Shown here: positions 1 to 5,857 of the stretch, in pieces | Layout of the letters: each line of letters starts with the position of its first letter | How positions within the stretch are numbered: the first letter of the stretch is position 1 | Source of the DNA: an uncultured Lachnospiraceae bacterium | GTDB lineage: Bacteria; Bacillota; Clostridia; Lachnospirales; Lachnospiraceae | DNA length: 11,907 nucleotides | Reading direction: 5' to 3' | Assembly (NCBI GenBank): GCA_958426095.1 | Contig: CATZYB010000067.1 | Span: forward strand, 1-11,907 | Position numbers and translations under genes: made by a program | The notes under the pieces: model-generated | Databases searched by the model: none | Seen by the model: the letters and a program-made list of their open reading frames with translations, nothing else | Told to the model about the DNA's origin: nothing

Positions 1-261
1 CGCGAACATTCTAATGGACTGATCAACGGCCTGTCTTCAAGTCTCCAGATTCTCAAAGAAAATCAGGATGCTCTGGCAAGCCAGTTGAATGAACCTGCAA
101 CTTCAAATGTACCTCCGGTATATACGCCGGAAGATGAAGAACTCTCCGCTGTCGATCAGGAGGAAGATGAAGATCTTTACGATTCCGATGATTATGAAGA
201 GGAAGAAGTTGAGGAAGAAGATCTGGACGATGATGAATTCGATTACGATGACATCGATTAA
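1..261 (+). CDS. C-terminal part of an unrecognised protein with a very acidic tail (5' end outside window)
   Basis: The frame is open from the first base to a TAA at 259-261 and gives the last 86 residues of a protein. The visible part starts with a short helix-like stretch with spaced leucines (LINGLSSSLQILKEN, residues 7-21), then a Pro/Thr/Ser-containing linker, then a tail in which 29 of the last 43 residues are Asp or Glu. No Lys or Arg follows residue 19. No catalytic motif is visible and I do not recognise the family. In some Clostridia a small coiled-coil protein lies between coaD and ylbJ, and this could be its C-terminus, but that is only a guess from position. A terminator-like hairpin follows at 271-327. 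The gene converges on ylbJ and their stop codons overlap in TTAA (258-261). That it is coding is fairly secure, because the frame ends in a stop just before a terminator; its function is unknown. Confidence 0.75.
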   Translation, partial: REHSNGLINGLSSSLQILKENQDALASQLNEPATSNVPPVYTPEDEELSAVDQEEDEDLYDSDDYEEEEVEEEDLDDDEFDYDDID

Positions 262-1121
262 ATTATAACATACATGACAGAAACAGCTATAGTAACAGCT
301 ATGGCTTTTTCTGCCATGTATTTTTTTATGGACAGAGCACTCCCGGAAATCATACTGTTTGTCTGAGCCATGATAGAAAGACCGCCAAAAGAAACGAGGC
401 CTGTCATCAAGCAAAGTTTTGTGGTCAGGGCCATCGATTGAGCAGTAAGGATTTGGATTCCGGTGGTCATTTCAAGCATTCCTGCAAAAATCCCCTGGAC
501 AATTGGCGGAAGGAAAAAAATTTTTTGAATAAAAGCTGCGGCCACGGAAAATATGAGGATATAACTGGATATATTGATAATAATCGCAAATGTATCATGA
601 ATCACCCGGTCCGGCAGACTTGCGGAAGACGGCGTCTGTACAGAGGTACGGTGCGCTGTTTTTTTATTTCCGGCATACCGTTTTCCAAATATTCCGAACA
701 AAAGTCCCGTCGCCAAGTTTCCGGCAATGATGGCTGCATACATTCGCATGCCGAGAGACGGGTCTTTCAGACAGTGAAGGCCCACAAAGCTGATCATATA
801 AGCAGGACTCGGATTATTACAGATCAAAAGCACGGACTGAGCTGGCAGGAATTTTCCGGCCGCGTCGTCGTAATCAGCAGCAATCTTCGCTCCAAGGGGA
901 TAACCTGAAAGGAAGCCGATAAAAACAGGCATAAAACGATATTTATTATTGTGGATCACCAAATATTTAAAAAGGGTCGTCAGAAGAATAAAAGGATATA
1001 AGGCCGGAAGGACCTGACCTGCTATGAGGGTCAGACCGTTTTTGATGCCGGAACCGGAAATTTCCGGAAAACAGAGACACAATAAAAAAGCAAAAAGACA
1101 TAGGGCCATAAACAATACCAT
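258..1121 (-). CDS. ylbJ: YlbJ-like sporulation/nucleoside-recognition (Gate) domain membrane protein
   Basis: A 287-residue polytopic membrane protein. The motifs GFLSGYPLGAK (residues 69-79) and CNNPSP (101-106), plus SFGGLSIMAQT near the C-terminus, are typical of the YlbJ family, whose members carry nucleoside-recognition (Gate) domains and in Bacillus are sporulation integral membrane proteins. Its transport substrate, if any, is not established. The protein is shorter than the roughly 400-residue B. subtilis YlbJ. An N-terminal transmembrane helix covers about residues 3-18 and several more follow; residues 145-170 form a polar loop. The ATG at 1121 is the only plausible start, since an in-frame TAA lies three codons upstream. 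No clear Shine-Dalgarno precedes it. It lies 28 bp after tmcAL on the same strand, so the two may be co-transcribed, but a large terminator-like hairpin covers the start. The symbol rests on motifs and context. Confidence 0.85.
   Translation of the reverse strand: MVLFMALCLFAFLLCLCFPEISGSGIKNGLTLIAGQVLPALYPFILLTTLFKYLVIHNNKYRFMPVFIGFLSGYPLGAKIAADYDDAAGKFLPAQSVLLICNNPSPAYMISFVGLHCLKDPSLGMRMYAAIIAGNLATGLLFGIFGKRYAGNKKTAHRTSVQTPSSASLPDRVIHDTFAIIINISSYILIFSVAAAFIQKIFFLPPIVQGIFAGMLEMTTGIQILTAQSMALTTKLCLMTGLVSFGGLSIMAQTNSMISGSALSIKKYMAEKAIAVTIAVSVMYVII
271..327 (+). terminator. Intrinsic terminator of the upstream acidic-tail gene, inside the ylbJ 3' end
   Basis: Arms 271-283 (TACATGACAGAAA) and 308-320 (TTTCTGCCATGTA) pair at 12 of 13 positions around a 24-nt loop. 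The loop carries a direct repeat of AACAGCTAT (282-290 and 294-302). A run of seven T follows at 321-327 on the plus strand. It starts 10 bp after the TAA of the upstream gene, where a terminator is expected. It lies entirely within the last 21 or so codons of the opposite-strand ylbJ. The stem is AT-rich with a long loop, so strength is uncertain. Confidence 0.6.
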
Positions 1122-1143
1122 TTTTTGTTATAGCCTATGTCTT
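1081..1143 (-). terminator. Terminator/attenuator-like hairpin covering the ylbJ start codon
   Basis: On the minus strand, arms 1143-1134 (AAGACATAGG) and 1104-1095 (CCTATGTCTT) are perfectly complementary over 10 bp. The pairing continues inward with small bulges to AACAA/TTGTT, leaving a 9-nt loop that contains the ylbJ ATG (1121-1119). A T-rich tract follows at once (1096-1081: two T runs separated by GC). This is the layout of an intrinsic terminator after tmcAL, or of an attenuator or start-sequestering hairpin for ylbJ. The T-tract also encodes the Phe/Leu-rich first membrane helix of YlbJ, so its T-richness alone could be incidental. The 10-bp perfect stem is harder to dismiss. Confidence 0.55.
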
Positions 1144-1149
1144 CGGATA

Positions 1150-2367
1150 TCAGATTATGATAATTCCCTGATTGAATTCGTTTTTCATTGCACATTTATA
1201 TTTCATCTGAAGGGCTGTGCGGTAATAATCGGCAGCGCGAATATCTGCATGGATCAATCTCAGACCATTGCCATGGAGATTTTTTTGATAGTCCGCCATT
1301 TTTCCAATGAGAGGAATGGAGGACTGTTTTTTTATACAGTTTAAAAGGGGCGCCGCTTTTTTTTGAAAGCCTAAAATACGTGCGTAGTAAGCATAGCCGT
1401 CGCATTTTGCCTGACGCAGAATATCTTTATCCTGTTCCAGCAAAATGTGAGAAACACAGCGGCTGAGCCGACTGTGGGTATAAGCCTTGTTTTTAGTTTC
1501 CATGAGAAAACTGCTCAGATTCCTGTAATGTTCAAAACATCGTGTCATTCGATTGGATAGTTCTTCGGTCATATCCGGATAATCTGTCAAATGCCCTGAA
1601 GAACGAAGAAAAGCGGCGGCAAACATGGCAGAAAAATCATCCAGGATCATCGGAAATTCTTTTCCGAAGCTTTCTTTCATCAACGGTTGGATTTCTTCAG
1701 GGATTCCTGTCCATGTATTTTCACGAGATTGACGAATGGCTGTGGCGGAAGAAAAGACCTCGTCGGCCTTAGTGCTGTGGTAGCCTTCCCCTTTTCTTTG
1801 AATAAGCACCGGGCGGATATTCGAATCTGTTCGTTTCAATGCAGCCATATATTCCAGAGCCAGGATATTATTCGGCATGGATAAAAGCTTTGGATTCTCA
1901 ATAAATCCGTTGAGTGCGGCGGCTCTGGCGGCCGGATATGAGAGACCTGCTTTCAGGAAACGTGCAAGTTTCTGCTTAAATTCTTCCGGTTCGATGACCA
2001 GAAGGGCGGCGGCTTTTTCAAGCTGTTTCTGGTGAATGCTTTCATTTTCTTCAATTTCACATCCAAAGCAAAGGGAGTCCACGCAATTCAGGGCATTTAA
2101 ATGAGCAACAGCGCCTTCGGCAAAAAGAGAAGCGCTGCCTGTGGCGTAATACATTGGCAGTTCAATGACCAGATCGGCGCCGCCCGTCAATGCCGCCCGG
2201 GTACGCAGATACTTTGACATCCAGGCCGGCTCGCCCCTTTGGGTAAAATTTCCGCTCATAATGATCAAAATATAATCTAAATTTTGTTCCTGGCGAAATT
2301 TTTCAATTTGATACTTATGTCCGTTATGAAATGGATTATATTCTGCAATGATAGCTCCGATATTCAT
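1150..2367 (-). CDS. tmcAL: tRNA(Met) cytidine acetate ligase TmcAL (YlbM family)
   Basis: A 405-residue protein of about the usual length for TmcAL (B. subtilis YlbM). The enzyme uses ATP and acetate to form N4-acetylcytidine at the wobble position of elongator tRNA-Met in the cytoplasm, through an acetyl-adenylate intermediate. The N-terminus has the nucleotidyltransferase signature EYNPFHNGH (residues 9-17, HxGH type). It is followed by the conserved SGNFTQRGEPAW segment, by DLVIELP, and further on by SATAIRQ, all typical of the family. The ATG at 2367 is preceded by a strong GGGAGG (2378-2373) at 5 nt spacing, so the start is secure. The gene is divergent from pta and is the first gene of a minus-strand pair with ylbJ. 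A TATAAT element lies 30 bp upstream of the start codon. Association of tmcAL with ylbJ and yceD-rpmF is common in Firmicutes. Confidence 0.95.
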   Translation of the reverse strand: MNIGAIIAEYNPFHNGHKYQIEKFRQEQNLDYILIIMSGNFTQRGEPAWMSKYLRTRAALTGGADLVIELPMYYATGSASLFAEGAVAHLNALNCVDSLCFGCEIEENESIHQKQLEKAAALLVIEPEEFKQKLARFLKAGLSYPAARAAALNGFIENPKLLSMPNNILALEYMAALKRTDSNIRPVLIQRKGEGYHSTKADEVFSSATAIRQSRENTWTGIPEEIQPLMKESFGKEFPMILDDFSAMFAAAFLRSSGHLTDYPDMTEELSNRMTRCFEHYRNLSSFLMETKNKAYTHSRLSRCVSHILLEQDKDILRQAKCDGYAYYARILGFQKKAAPLLNCIKKQSSIPLIGKMADYQKNLHGNGLRLIHADIRAADYYRTALQMKYKCAMKNEFNQGIIII

Positions 2368-2396
2368 AGTATCCTCCCAGATAAATTGATAATGGT

Positions 2397-2427
2397 ATTA
2401 TAACGCTTATTTAAAGAATATGCTCAA
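2397..2427 (-). promoter_or_regulatory. Candidate sigma-A promoter for tmcAL
   Basis: On the minus strand, TATAAT is at 2402-2397 and a weak TTGAGC at 2427-2422. The 19-bp spacing is longer than ideal. It leaves a leader of about 20-25 nt before the GGGAGG ribosome binding site. The -10 match is exact and the -35 is weak, so this is a moderate prediction. Confidence 0.45.
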
Positions 2428-2468
2428 AAAAAAATACAAAAATTCAAAATAATAACCAATAAAATCAC

Positions 2469-2497
2469 TTGTTTTGCACTTTTAACTAGTATATAAT
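2469..2497 (+). promoter_or_regulatory. Candidate sigma-A promoter for pta
   Basis: A perfect -10 TATAAT at 2492-2497 lies 17 bp from TTGTTT (2469-2474), which keeps only the TTG of the -35 consensus. An A-rich stretch upstream (about 2425-2465) could act as an UP element. Transcription would start near 2504, giving a leader of about 45 nt. The rest of the divergent region (2368-2531) is AT-rich, and I see no riboswitch or other structured leader there. Confidence 0.6.
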
Positions 2498-2549
2498 AAT
2501 AATGATTGAAGAAAAATAAATATTTTTAAATATGAAAGGGGTATTCATC

Positions 2550-3548
2550 ATGGGATTTATTGATGGGATCAAAGCGCGTGCAAAAGAAGACGTTAAAACA
2601 ATCGTTCTTCCAGAGTCTTATGACATGCGTGTCATCGAAGCAGCAAGCAAGATTGAAAAAGAGGGCGTAGCCAAAGTTATTTTGATCGGCGATCCGGAAG
2701 ATATCGCAAAATCTGCAGCAAGCTATGATTTATCAGGGGTTGAGATCGTAAATCCGGAAACATTCGCAGGACTGGACGATTTTATCGTTCATTTCTATGA
2801 ACTCCGTAAAAGAAAAGGTATGACATTAAATGATGCAAGACGTATTCTTACATCCAACTTCTTATTCTTTGGCGTTATGATGGTTAAAATGGGTTATGCT
2901 GACGGTATGGTCGGCGGCTGTACAACACCTACAGCAAACCTTCTGCGTCCGTCTCTGCAGATTCTTAAAACTGCTCCGGACAGCAAACTGGTATCCGCAT
3001 TCTTTGTATTGGACGTTCCAAACTGTGAATTCGGCGCCGACGGTGTGTTCATCTTCTCCGATGCTGGTCTGAACCAGAATCCAAATTCCGAAGAATTGGC
3101 ACATATCGCTTATGATTCTGCAAAAACATTTGAAGCATTGATTGGTAAGAAACCAATTACAGCGATGCTTTCCCATTCCACAATGGGTAGTGCAAGTCAT
3201 CCGGATGTAGACAAAGTTCAGAACGCTGTTGAATTTGCTCATAAGGAATATCCAGACCTTCTGGTTGATGGGGAATTCCAGCTCGACGCAGCGATCGTTC
3301 CGGAAGTAGGACAGCAGAAAGCTCCTGGCAACGAAATCGCCGGACATGCTAACGTTCTTATCTTCCCTGACCTGGATGCAGGTAACATCGGTTATAAACT
3401 GGTTCAGAGACTTGCAAAAGCAGAAGCTTACGGACCGATCACACAGGGTCTTGCAGGTCCTGTTAACGACTTGTCCCGAGGCTGCTCTGCAGACGATATC
3501 GTTGGTGTTGTAGCGATTACAGCTGTACAGGCTCAGATGGCAAAATAA
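2550..3548 (+). CDS. pta: Phosphate acetyltransferase
   Basis: A 332-residue short-form Pta of the PTA_PTB family, which interconverts acetyl-CoA plus phosphate with acetyl phosphate plus CoA in the cytoplasm. Acetate kinase then normally yields ATP and acetate. The family motif is visible as SHSTMGSA from residue 208, and the C-terminus has GPVNDLSRG. The N-terminus (GFIDGIKARAKEDVKTIVLPE) matches the start of short Pta enzymes. An in-frame ATG at 2532 would add six residues, but the Shine-Dalgarno GAAAGGGG lies inside that extension (2534-2541) and is spaced correctly for the ATG at 2550, which I chose. The gene has its own promoter and a strong terminator, so it is probably monocistronic. 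No ackA follows. Codon choice (many GTT, GCA, AAA and CGT) suggests high expression. A phosphate butyryltransferase is a less likely alternative. Confidence 0.95.
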   Translation: MGFIDGIKARAKEDVKTIVLPESYDMRVIEAASKIEKEGVAKVILIGDPEDIAKSAASYDLSGVEIVNPETFAGLDDFIVHFYELRKRKGMTLNDARRILTSNFLFFGVMMVKMGYADGMVGGCTTPTANLLRPSLQILKTAPDSKLVSAFFVLDVPNCEFGADGVFIFSDAGLNQNPNSEELAHIAYDSAKTFEALIGKKPITAMLSHSTMGSASHPDVDKVQNAVEFAHKEYPDLLVDGEFQLDAAIVPEVGQQKAPGNEIAGHANVLIFPDLDAGNIGYKLVQRLAKAEAYGPITQGLAGPVNDLSRGCSADDIVGVVAITAVQAQMAK

Positions 3549-3565
3549 TTGATTTAAGATCGCAG

Positions 3566-3597
3566 AAGGACCGGCAGAAAACTGCCGGTCCTTTTTC
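3566..3597 (+). terminator. Strong intrinsic terminator after pta
   Basis: A 12-bp GC-rich stem (3566-3577 AAGGACCGGCAG pairing with 3582-3593 CTGCCGGTCCTT) has an AAAA loop. It is followed by further T residues to 3596. It lies 17 bp after the pta stop codon and separates pta from the yceD promoter. Confidence 0.93.
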
Positions 3598-3643
3598 GGT
3601 CATGCGTCAAGTAAAAATACTTTACATTACTTAAAAATAATTA

Positions 3644-3672
3644 TTGACAAAATATTCTGACCTATGTATAAT
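3644..3672 (+). promoter_or_regulatory. Consensus sigma-A promoter for yceD-rpmF
   Basis: TTGACA (3644-3649), a 17-bp spacer and TATAAT (3667-3672) match the housekeeping consensus exactly. The predicted start is near 3679, which leaves a short leader of about 20 nt before the yceD ATG, with TAGGAG at 3689-3694 as ribosome binding site. Upstream, AAGTA-N4-TACTT (3609-3622) is a small palindrome of unknown meaning. Confidence 0.9.
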
Positions 3673-3700
3673 GAATGAGGTATGGAGTTAGGAGACGTCT

Positions 3701-4219
3701 ATGTTTATTAATATTTCAGAGCTTATTTCTACACCATTAAAAACTGAAACTTTTAGTGTTCCTGTGGATATGGAAGTTTTTGAATGGCAGGGTGAGCATT
3801 TCCCTTTTCGCGAGAAAAGCGAACTCATTCTTAACTTGTCCAATGCGGGAGTCCGGAAGGTTCATCTGGAGGGCCATTGGGAGGGAAGCCTTAGTATCCC
3901 ATGTGACCGATGTCTGAAAGAAGTCCTTGTTCCGTTTCATGTTGAACTGGATGAGACGATCGATCTGTCCTCGGAACGTCAGGAGGATTTTGCGGATGAC
4001 AGCTATGTGGAAGAAAACAGCATTGATACGGACGCTCTAATCGATCATGAAATTTTAATTCGCTTTCCGATGAAGGTATTGTGCCGTGAAGATTGTAAGG
4101 GCATATGTCCGAAGTGTGGAAAGGATTTAAACCATGGAGAGTGCGGCTGCGACAGGGTTTCATTAGATCCCCGGATGGCTGCCATTCAGGATATTTTTAA
4201 GAATTTTAAGGAGGTGTGA
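3701..4219 (+). CDS. yceD: YceD/DUF177 family protein (large rRNA subunit accumulation, YlbN-like)
   Basis: A 172-residue DUF177 protein. In other bacteria the family is linked to 23S rRNA accumulation, and it is nearly always next to rpmF, as here. Two cysteine groups are visible: CDRC (residues 68-71) and a C-terminal cluster with C128, C132, C136, C139, C148 and C150, including CPKCG. The pattern suggests metal binding, probably zinc. The middle (residues 83-118) is acidic. The end has DPRMAAIQDIF, the usual family C-terminus. The ATG at 3701 has TAGGAG 6 nt upstream and lies just downstream of a consensus promoter. The stop codon falls inside the rpmF ribosome binding region and only 3 bp separate the two genes, so translational coupling is likely. 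The exact biochemical role is not established. Confidence 0.92.
   Translation: MFINISELISTPLKTETFSVPVDMEVFEWQGEHFPFREKSELILNLSNAGVRKVHLEGHWEGSLSIPCDRCLKEVLVPFHVELDETIDLSSERQEDFADDSYVEENSIDTDALIDHEILIRFPMKVLCREDCKGICPKCGKDLNHGECGCDRVSLDPRMAAIQDIFKNFKEV
4208..4216 (+). promoter_or_regulatory. Strong ribosome binding site of rpmF
   Basis: AAGGAGGTG at 4208-4216 is a near-ideal complement to the 16S rRNA 3' end, and the core GGAGG (4210-4214) sits 8 nt before the ATG. It overlaps the last codons of yceD. It supports high expression of L32 and fixes its start at 4223. Confidence 0.9.
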
Positions 4220-4222
4220 TCC

Positions 4223-4402
4223 ATGTCCATTTGTCCAAAGAATAAATCATCCAAAGCAAGAAGAGACAGCCGTAGAGCTAATTGGAAGATGAGTGCTCCA
4301 GCTTTAGTTAAATGCAGTCATTGCGGCGAGCTTATGATGCCTCATAGAGTATGCAAAGCTTGTGGATATTACGATAAAAAATCTATCGTTGAAGTTCAGT
4401 AA
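4223..4402 (+). CDS. rpmF: 50S ribosomal protein L32 (bL32)
   Basis: A 59-residue protein starting MSICPKNKSSKARRD, with the L32 core RRANWKM and a zinc-ribbon pattern of two CxxC pairs (C31/C34 and C44/C47) separated by nine residues. This is the cysteine-containing, zinc-binding form of L32, a component of the large ribosomal subunit. The N-terminus differs from the MAVPK form seen in many bacteria and carries an extra Cys4, a form I associate with Lachnospiraceae. It follows yceD after 3 bp with a very strong ribosome binding site and is closed by a terminator at 4422. yceD-rpmF is a conserved pair, here apparently a two-gene transcript with possible readthrough into plsX. The length is normal for the family and no defect is visible. 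Confidence 0.97.
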   Translation: MSICPKNKSSKARRDSRRANWKMSAPALVKCSHCGELMMPHRVCKACGYYDKKSIVEVQ

Positions 4403-4421
4403 TTTATTTAAAGAAATTTAT

Positions 4422-4460
4422 GGAAGGCGGGAATAAGATTCCTGCCTTTCTTTTTTCTTT
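4422..4460 (+). terminator. Intrinsic terminator after rpmF
   Basis: The arms 4422-4434 (GGAAGGCGGGAAT) and 4438-4450 (ATTCCTGCCTTTC) form a 13-bp stem with two G-T pairs and an AAG loop. Six T (4451-4456) follow, then CTTT. It lies 19 bp after the rpmF stop. It separates the ribosomal pair from plsX-acpP. Confidence 0.88.
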
Positions 4461-4478
4461 GAATTCGATAAAAAGAGG

Positions 4479-4507
4479 TTGATTTAATGTATATTATCTA
4501 GTAGATT
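4479..4507 (+). promoter_or_regulatory. Possible promoter of plsX-acpP
   Basis: TTGATT (4479-4484), a 17-bp spacer and TAGATT (4502-4507) form a plausible but weak sigma-A promoter in the 144-bp gap between rpmF and plsX. It is placed here because a terminator upstream makes a separate promoter likely. The -10 overlaps an 11-bp palindrome (4496-4506). Confidence 0.4.
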
Positions 4508-4515
4508 TATAGATG

Positions 4516-4532
4516 ATTACAGACATTGTAAT
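4516..4532 (+). promoter_or_regulatory. Palindrome in plsX leader (possible operator or hairpin)
   Basis: ATTACA (4516-4521) and TGTAAT (4527-4532) are perfect inverted repeats around 5 nt. They end one base before the plsX ribosome binding region (GGAGG at 4534-4538). A second perfect palindrome, ATCTA-G-TAGAT, is at 4496-4506. The pair could be operator sites near a transcription start, or the first could be a small hairpin next to the ribosome binding site. Neither matches the FapR or FabT boxes as I recall them. Confidence 0.35.
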
Positions 4533-4546
4533 TGGAGGCACAGAAT

Positions 4547-5551
4547 ATGGAAGAATTAGTAACTGTCGCACTGGATGCCATGGGTGGCGATAACGCACCT
4601 TCTGAGATTATCAAAGGCGGAGTGGACGCAGTGAATGCCAGTAAAGATGTCAGGGTTTTGATGGTCGGTGATGAAAAAAAGATTCAGGAAGAGTTGGCCA
4701 AATATACCTATGACAAAGAACGGATTGAAATTGTTCCGACAACAGAGGTCATCAGCAATAATGAATCGCCGGTACATGCGATTCGGAATAAAACGGATTC
4801 TTCGATCGTTCGCTGTCAGCGATTAGTGAAAAGCGGAGAAGCAGATGCTATGGTGTCGGCCGGTTCTACCGGGGCAGTTCTTGCCGGAGGTCAGCTGATC
4901 GTCGGCCGTATTAAAGGTGTTCAAAGGCCGCCTCTTGCGCCGCTGATTCCGACAGCAAAGGGATTTTCACTGCTGATCGACTGTGGCGCTAACGTGGATG
5001 CCCGGGCTTCCCATCTTTTGCAGTTTGCTCAGATTGGTTCTATCTATATGGAACACATTATGGGAGTTAAGGAGCCGAAGGTGGCCATTGTCAACATTGG
5101 CGCAGAAGAGGAAAAAGGCAATCAGTTAGTCAAAGAGGCATATCCTCTTTTAAAAGAATGCCCGTCGATTCATTTTATCGGCAGTATTGAAGCCAGAGAT
5201 ATTCCGTCAGGAGATGCGGACGTTATTGTGTGTGAAGCTTTTGTCGGAAATGTCATTTTAAAACTATATGAAGGCGTGGGCAATACACTGATTCATAAGA
5301 TCAAGGCATCAATGGTGACATCACTCAGGGGCAGGATCGGCGGCCTGCTCGTCAAACCTGCTTTAAAAACAGTTGTCAAAGAATTTGACTCCAGCGAATA
5401 TGGCGGTGCGCCTATGCTTGGACTTAAAGGGCTGGTCGTAAAGGCTCATGGAAGTTCAGGAGCACAGGAGATCAAGCATTCAATTATTCAATGTATATCC
5501 TTTAAAAAGCAGAATATCAATGTACGGATAGAGGAAATTTTAAATCAGTGA
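4547..5551 (+). CDS. plsX: Phosphate acyltransferase PlsX
   Basis: A 334-residue protein of normal PlsX length. PlsX converts acyl-ACP and phosphate to acyl phosphate, the donor used by PlsY to acylate glycerol-3-phosphate in phospholipid synthesis; it acts at the inner face of the membrane. Family motifs visible are VALDAMGGDNAP (residues 7-18), SAGSTGA, DCGAN, GAEEEKGN and, near the C-terminus, GLVVKAHGSS. A TTG at 4532 is in frame, but it would place the GGAGG (4534-4538) inside the coding region. The ATG at 4547 has that site 8 nt upstream, so it is the real start. acpP follows 48 bp later with no terminator between, which fits co-transcription of enzyme and acyl carrier. The order rpmF-plsX-acpP is widespread, though fabD/fabH genes often found nearby are absent here. 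Confidence 0.96.
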   Translation: MEELVTVALDAMGGDNAPSEIIKGGVDAVNASKDVRVLMVGDEKKIQEELAKYTYDKERIEIVPTTEVISNNESPVHAIRNKTDSSIVRCQRLVKSGEADAMVSAGSTGAVLAGGQLIVGRIKGVQRPPLAPLIPTAKGFSLLIDCGANVDARASHLLQFAQIGSIYMEHIMGVKEPKVAIVNIGAEEEKGNQLVKEAYPLLKECPSIHFIGSIEARDIPSGDADVIVCEAFVGNVILKLYEGVGNTLIHKIKASMVTSLRGRIGGLLVKPALKTVVKEFDSSEYGGAPMLGLKGLVVKAHGSSGAQEIKHSIIQCISFKKQNINVRIEEILNQ

Positions 5552-5599
5552 TTTCCCAATCTCATTATAAAAATATTATTTTTGAAAGGACGTTAGATT

Positions 5600-5830
5600 A
5601 TGGAATTAGAAAGATTGAAAGAGATTATTGCAGATATCGTAGGGCTTGATACCAGTGAGATTACAATGGATTCTTCTTTTGCCGAAGACCTGGGCTGCGA
5701 TTCTCTGGACACAGTGGAAATTATTATGGCCATTGAGGATGAACTTGATATTAAGATTTCTGACGATGCGGCCGAAAACATTGTGACTGTTGGCGATGCC
5801 ATGGAAGCGATTAAAAATATTTTGAATTAA
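5600..5830 (+). CDS. acpP: Acyl carrier protein
   Basis: A 76-residue acidic protein of normal ACP length. The phosphopantetheine attachment site is Ser35 in DLGCDSLDTVE; helix II follows as TVEIIMAIEDELDIKI. ACP carries growing acyl chains in fatty acid synthesis and delivers them to PlsX and other acyltransferases. A cysteine (Cys33) stands two residues before the modified serine, where alanine is more usual; it is not expected to prevent modification. The ATG at 5600 has AAAGGA ending 9 nt upstream. The gene is 48 bp downstream of plsX and is followed by a terminator-like hairpin before rnc. The AT-only palindrome at 5569-5583 in its leader is probably just low-complexity sequence. Confidence 0.96.
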   Translation: MELERLKEIIADIVGLDTSEITMDSSFAEDLGCDSLDTVEIIMAIEDELDIKISDDAAENIVTVGDAMEAIKNILN

Positions 5831-5857
5831 TCCGGGCATGAATAAAGTAGATAAAAC

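Noticed and set aside
438..908. 156-codon plus-strand open frame antisense to ylbJ
   Set aside because: It lies opposite the clearly recognisable YlbJ coding sequence, its product has no recognisable motif, and it has no convincing ribosome binding site; it is a frame shadow.
2532..2549. Upstream ATG for pta giving six more residues
   Set aside because: The Shine-Dalgarno GAAAGGGG lies inside this extension and is correctly spaced for the ATG at 2550; no ribosome binding site precedes 2532.
2862..3347. 161-codon minus-strand open frame inside pta
   Set aside because: It is antisense to a highly conserved enzyme gene with strong codon bias, which often leaves the opposite strand open; the product has no family features.
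4532..4546. TTG start for plsX
   Set aside because: The GGAGG ribosome binding site at 4534-4538 would be coding, and the ATG at 4547 begins the normal PlsX N-terminus.
5569..5583. 15-bp palindrome AAAAATATTATTTTT before acpP
   Set aside because: It is made only of A and T in an AT-rich gap, so chance occurrence is likely, and there is no T-tract terminator layout.
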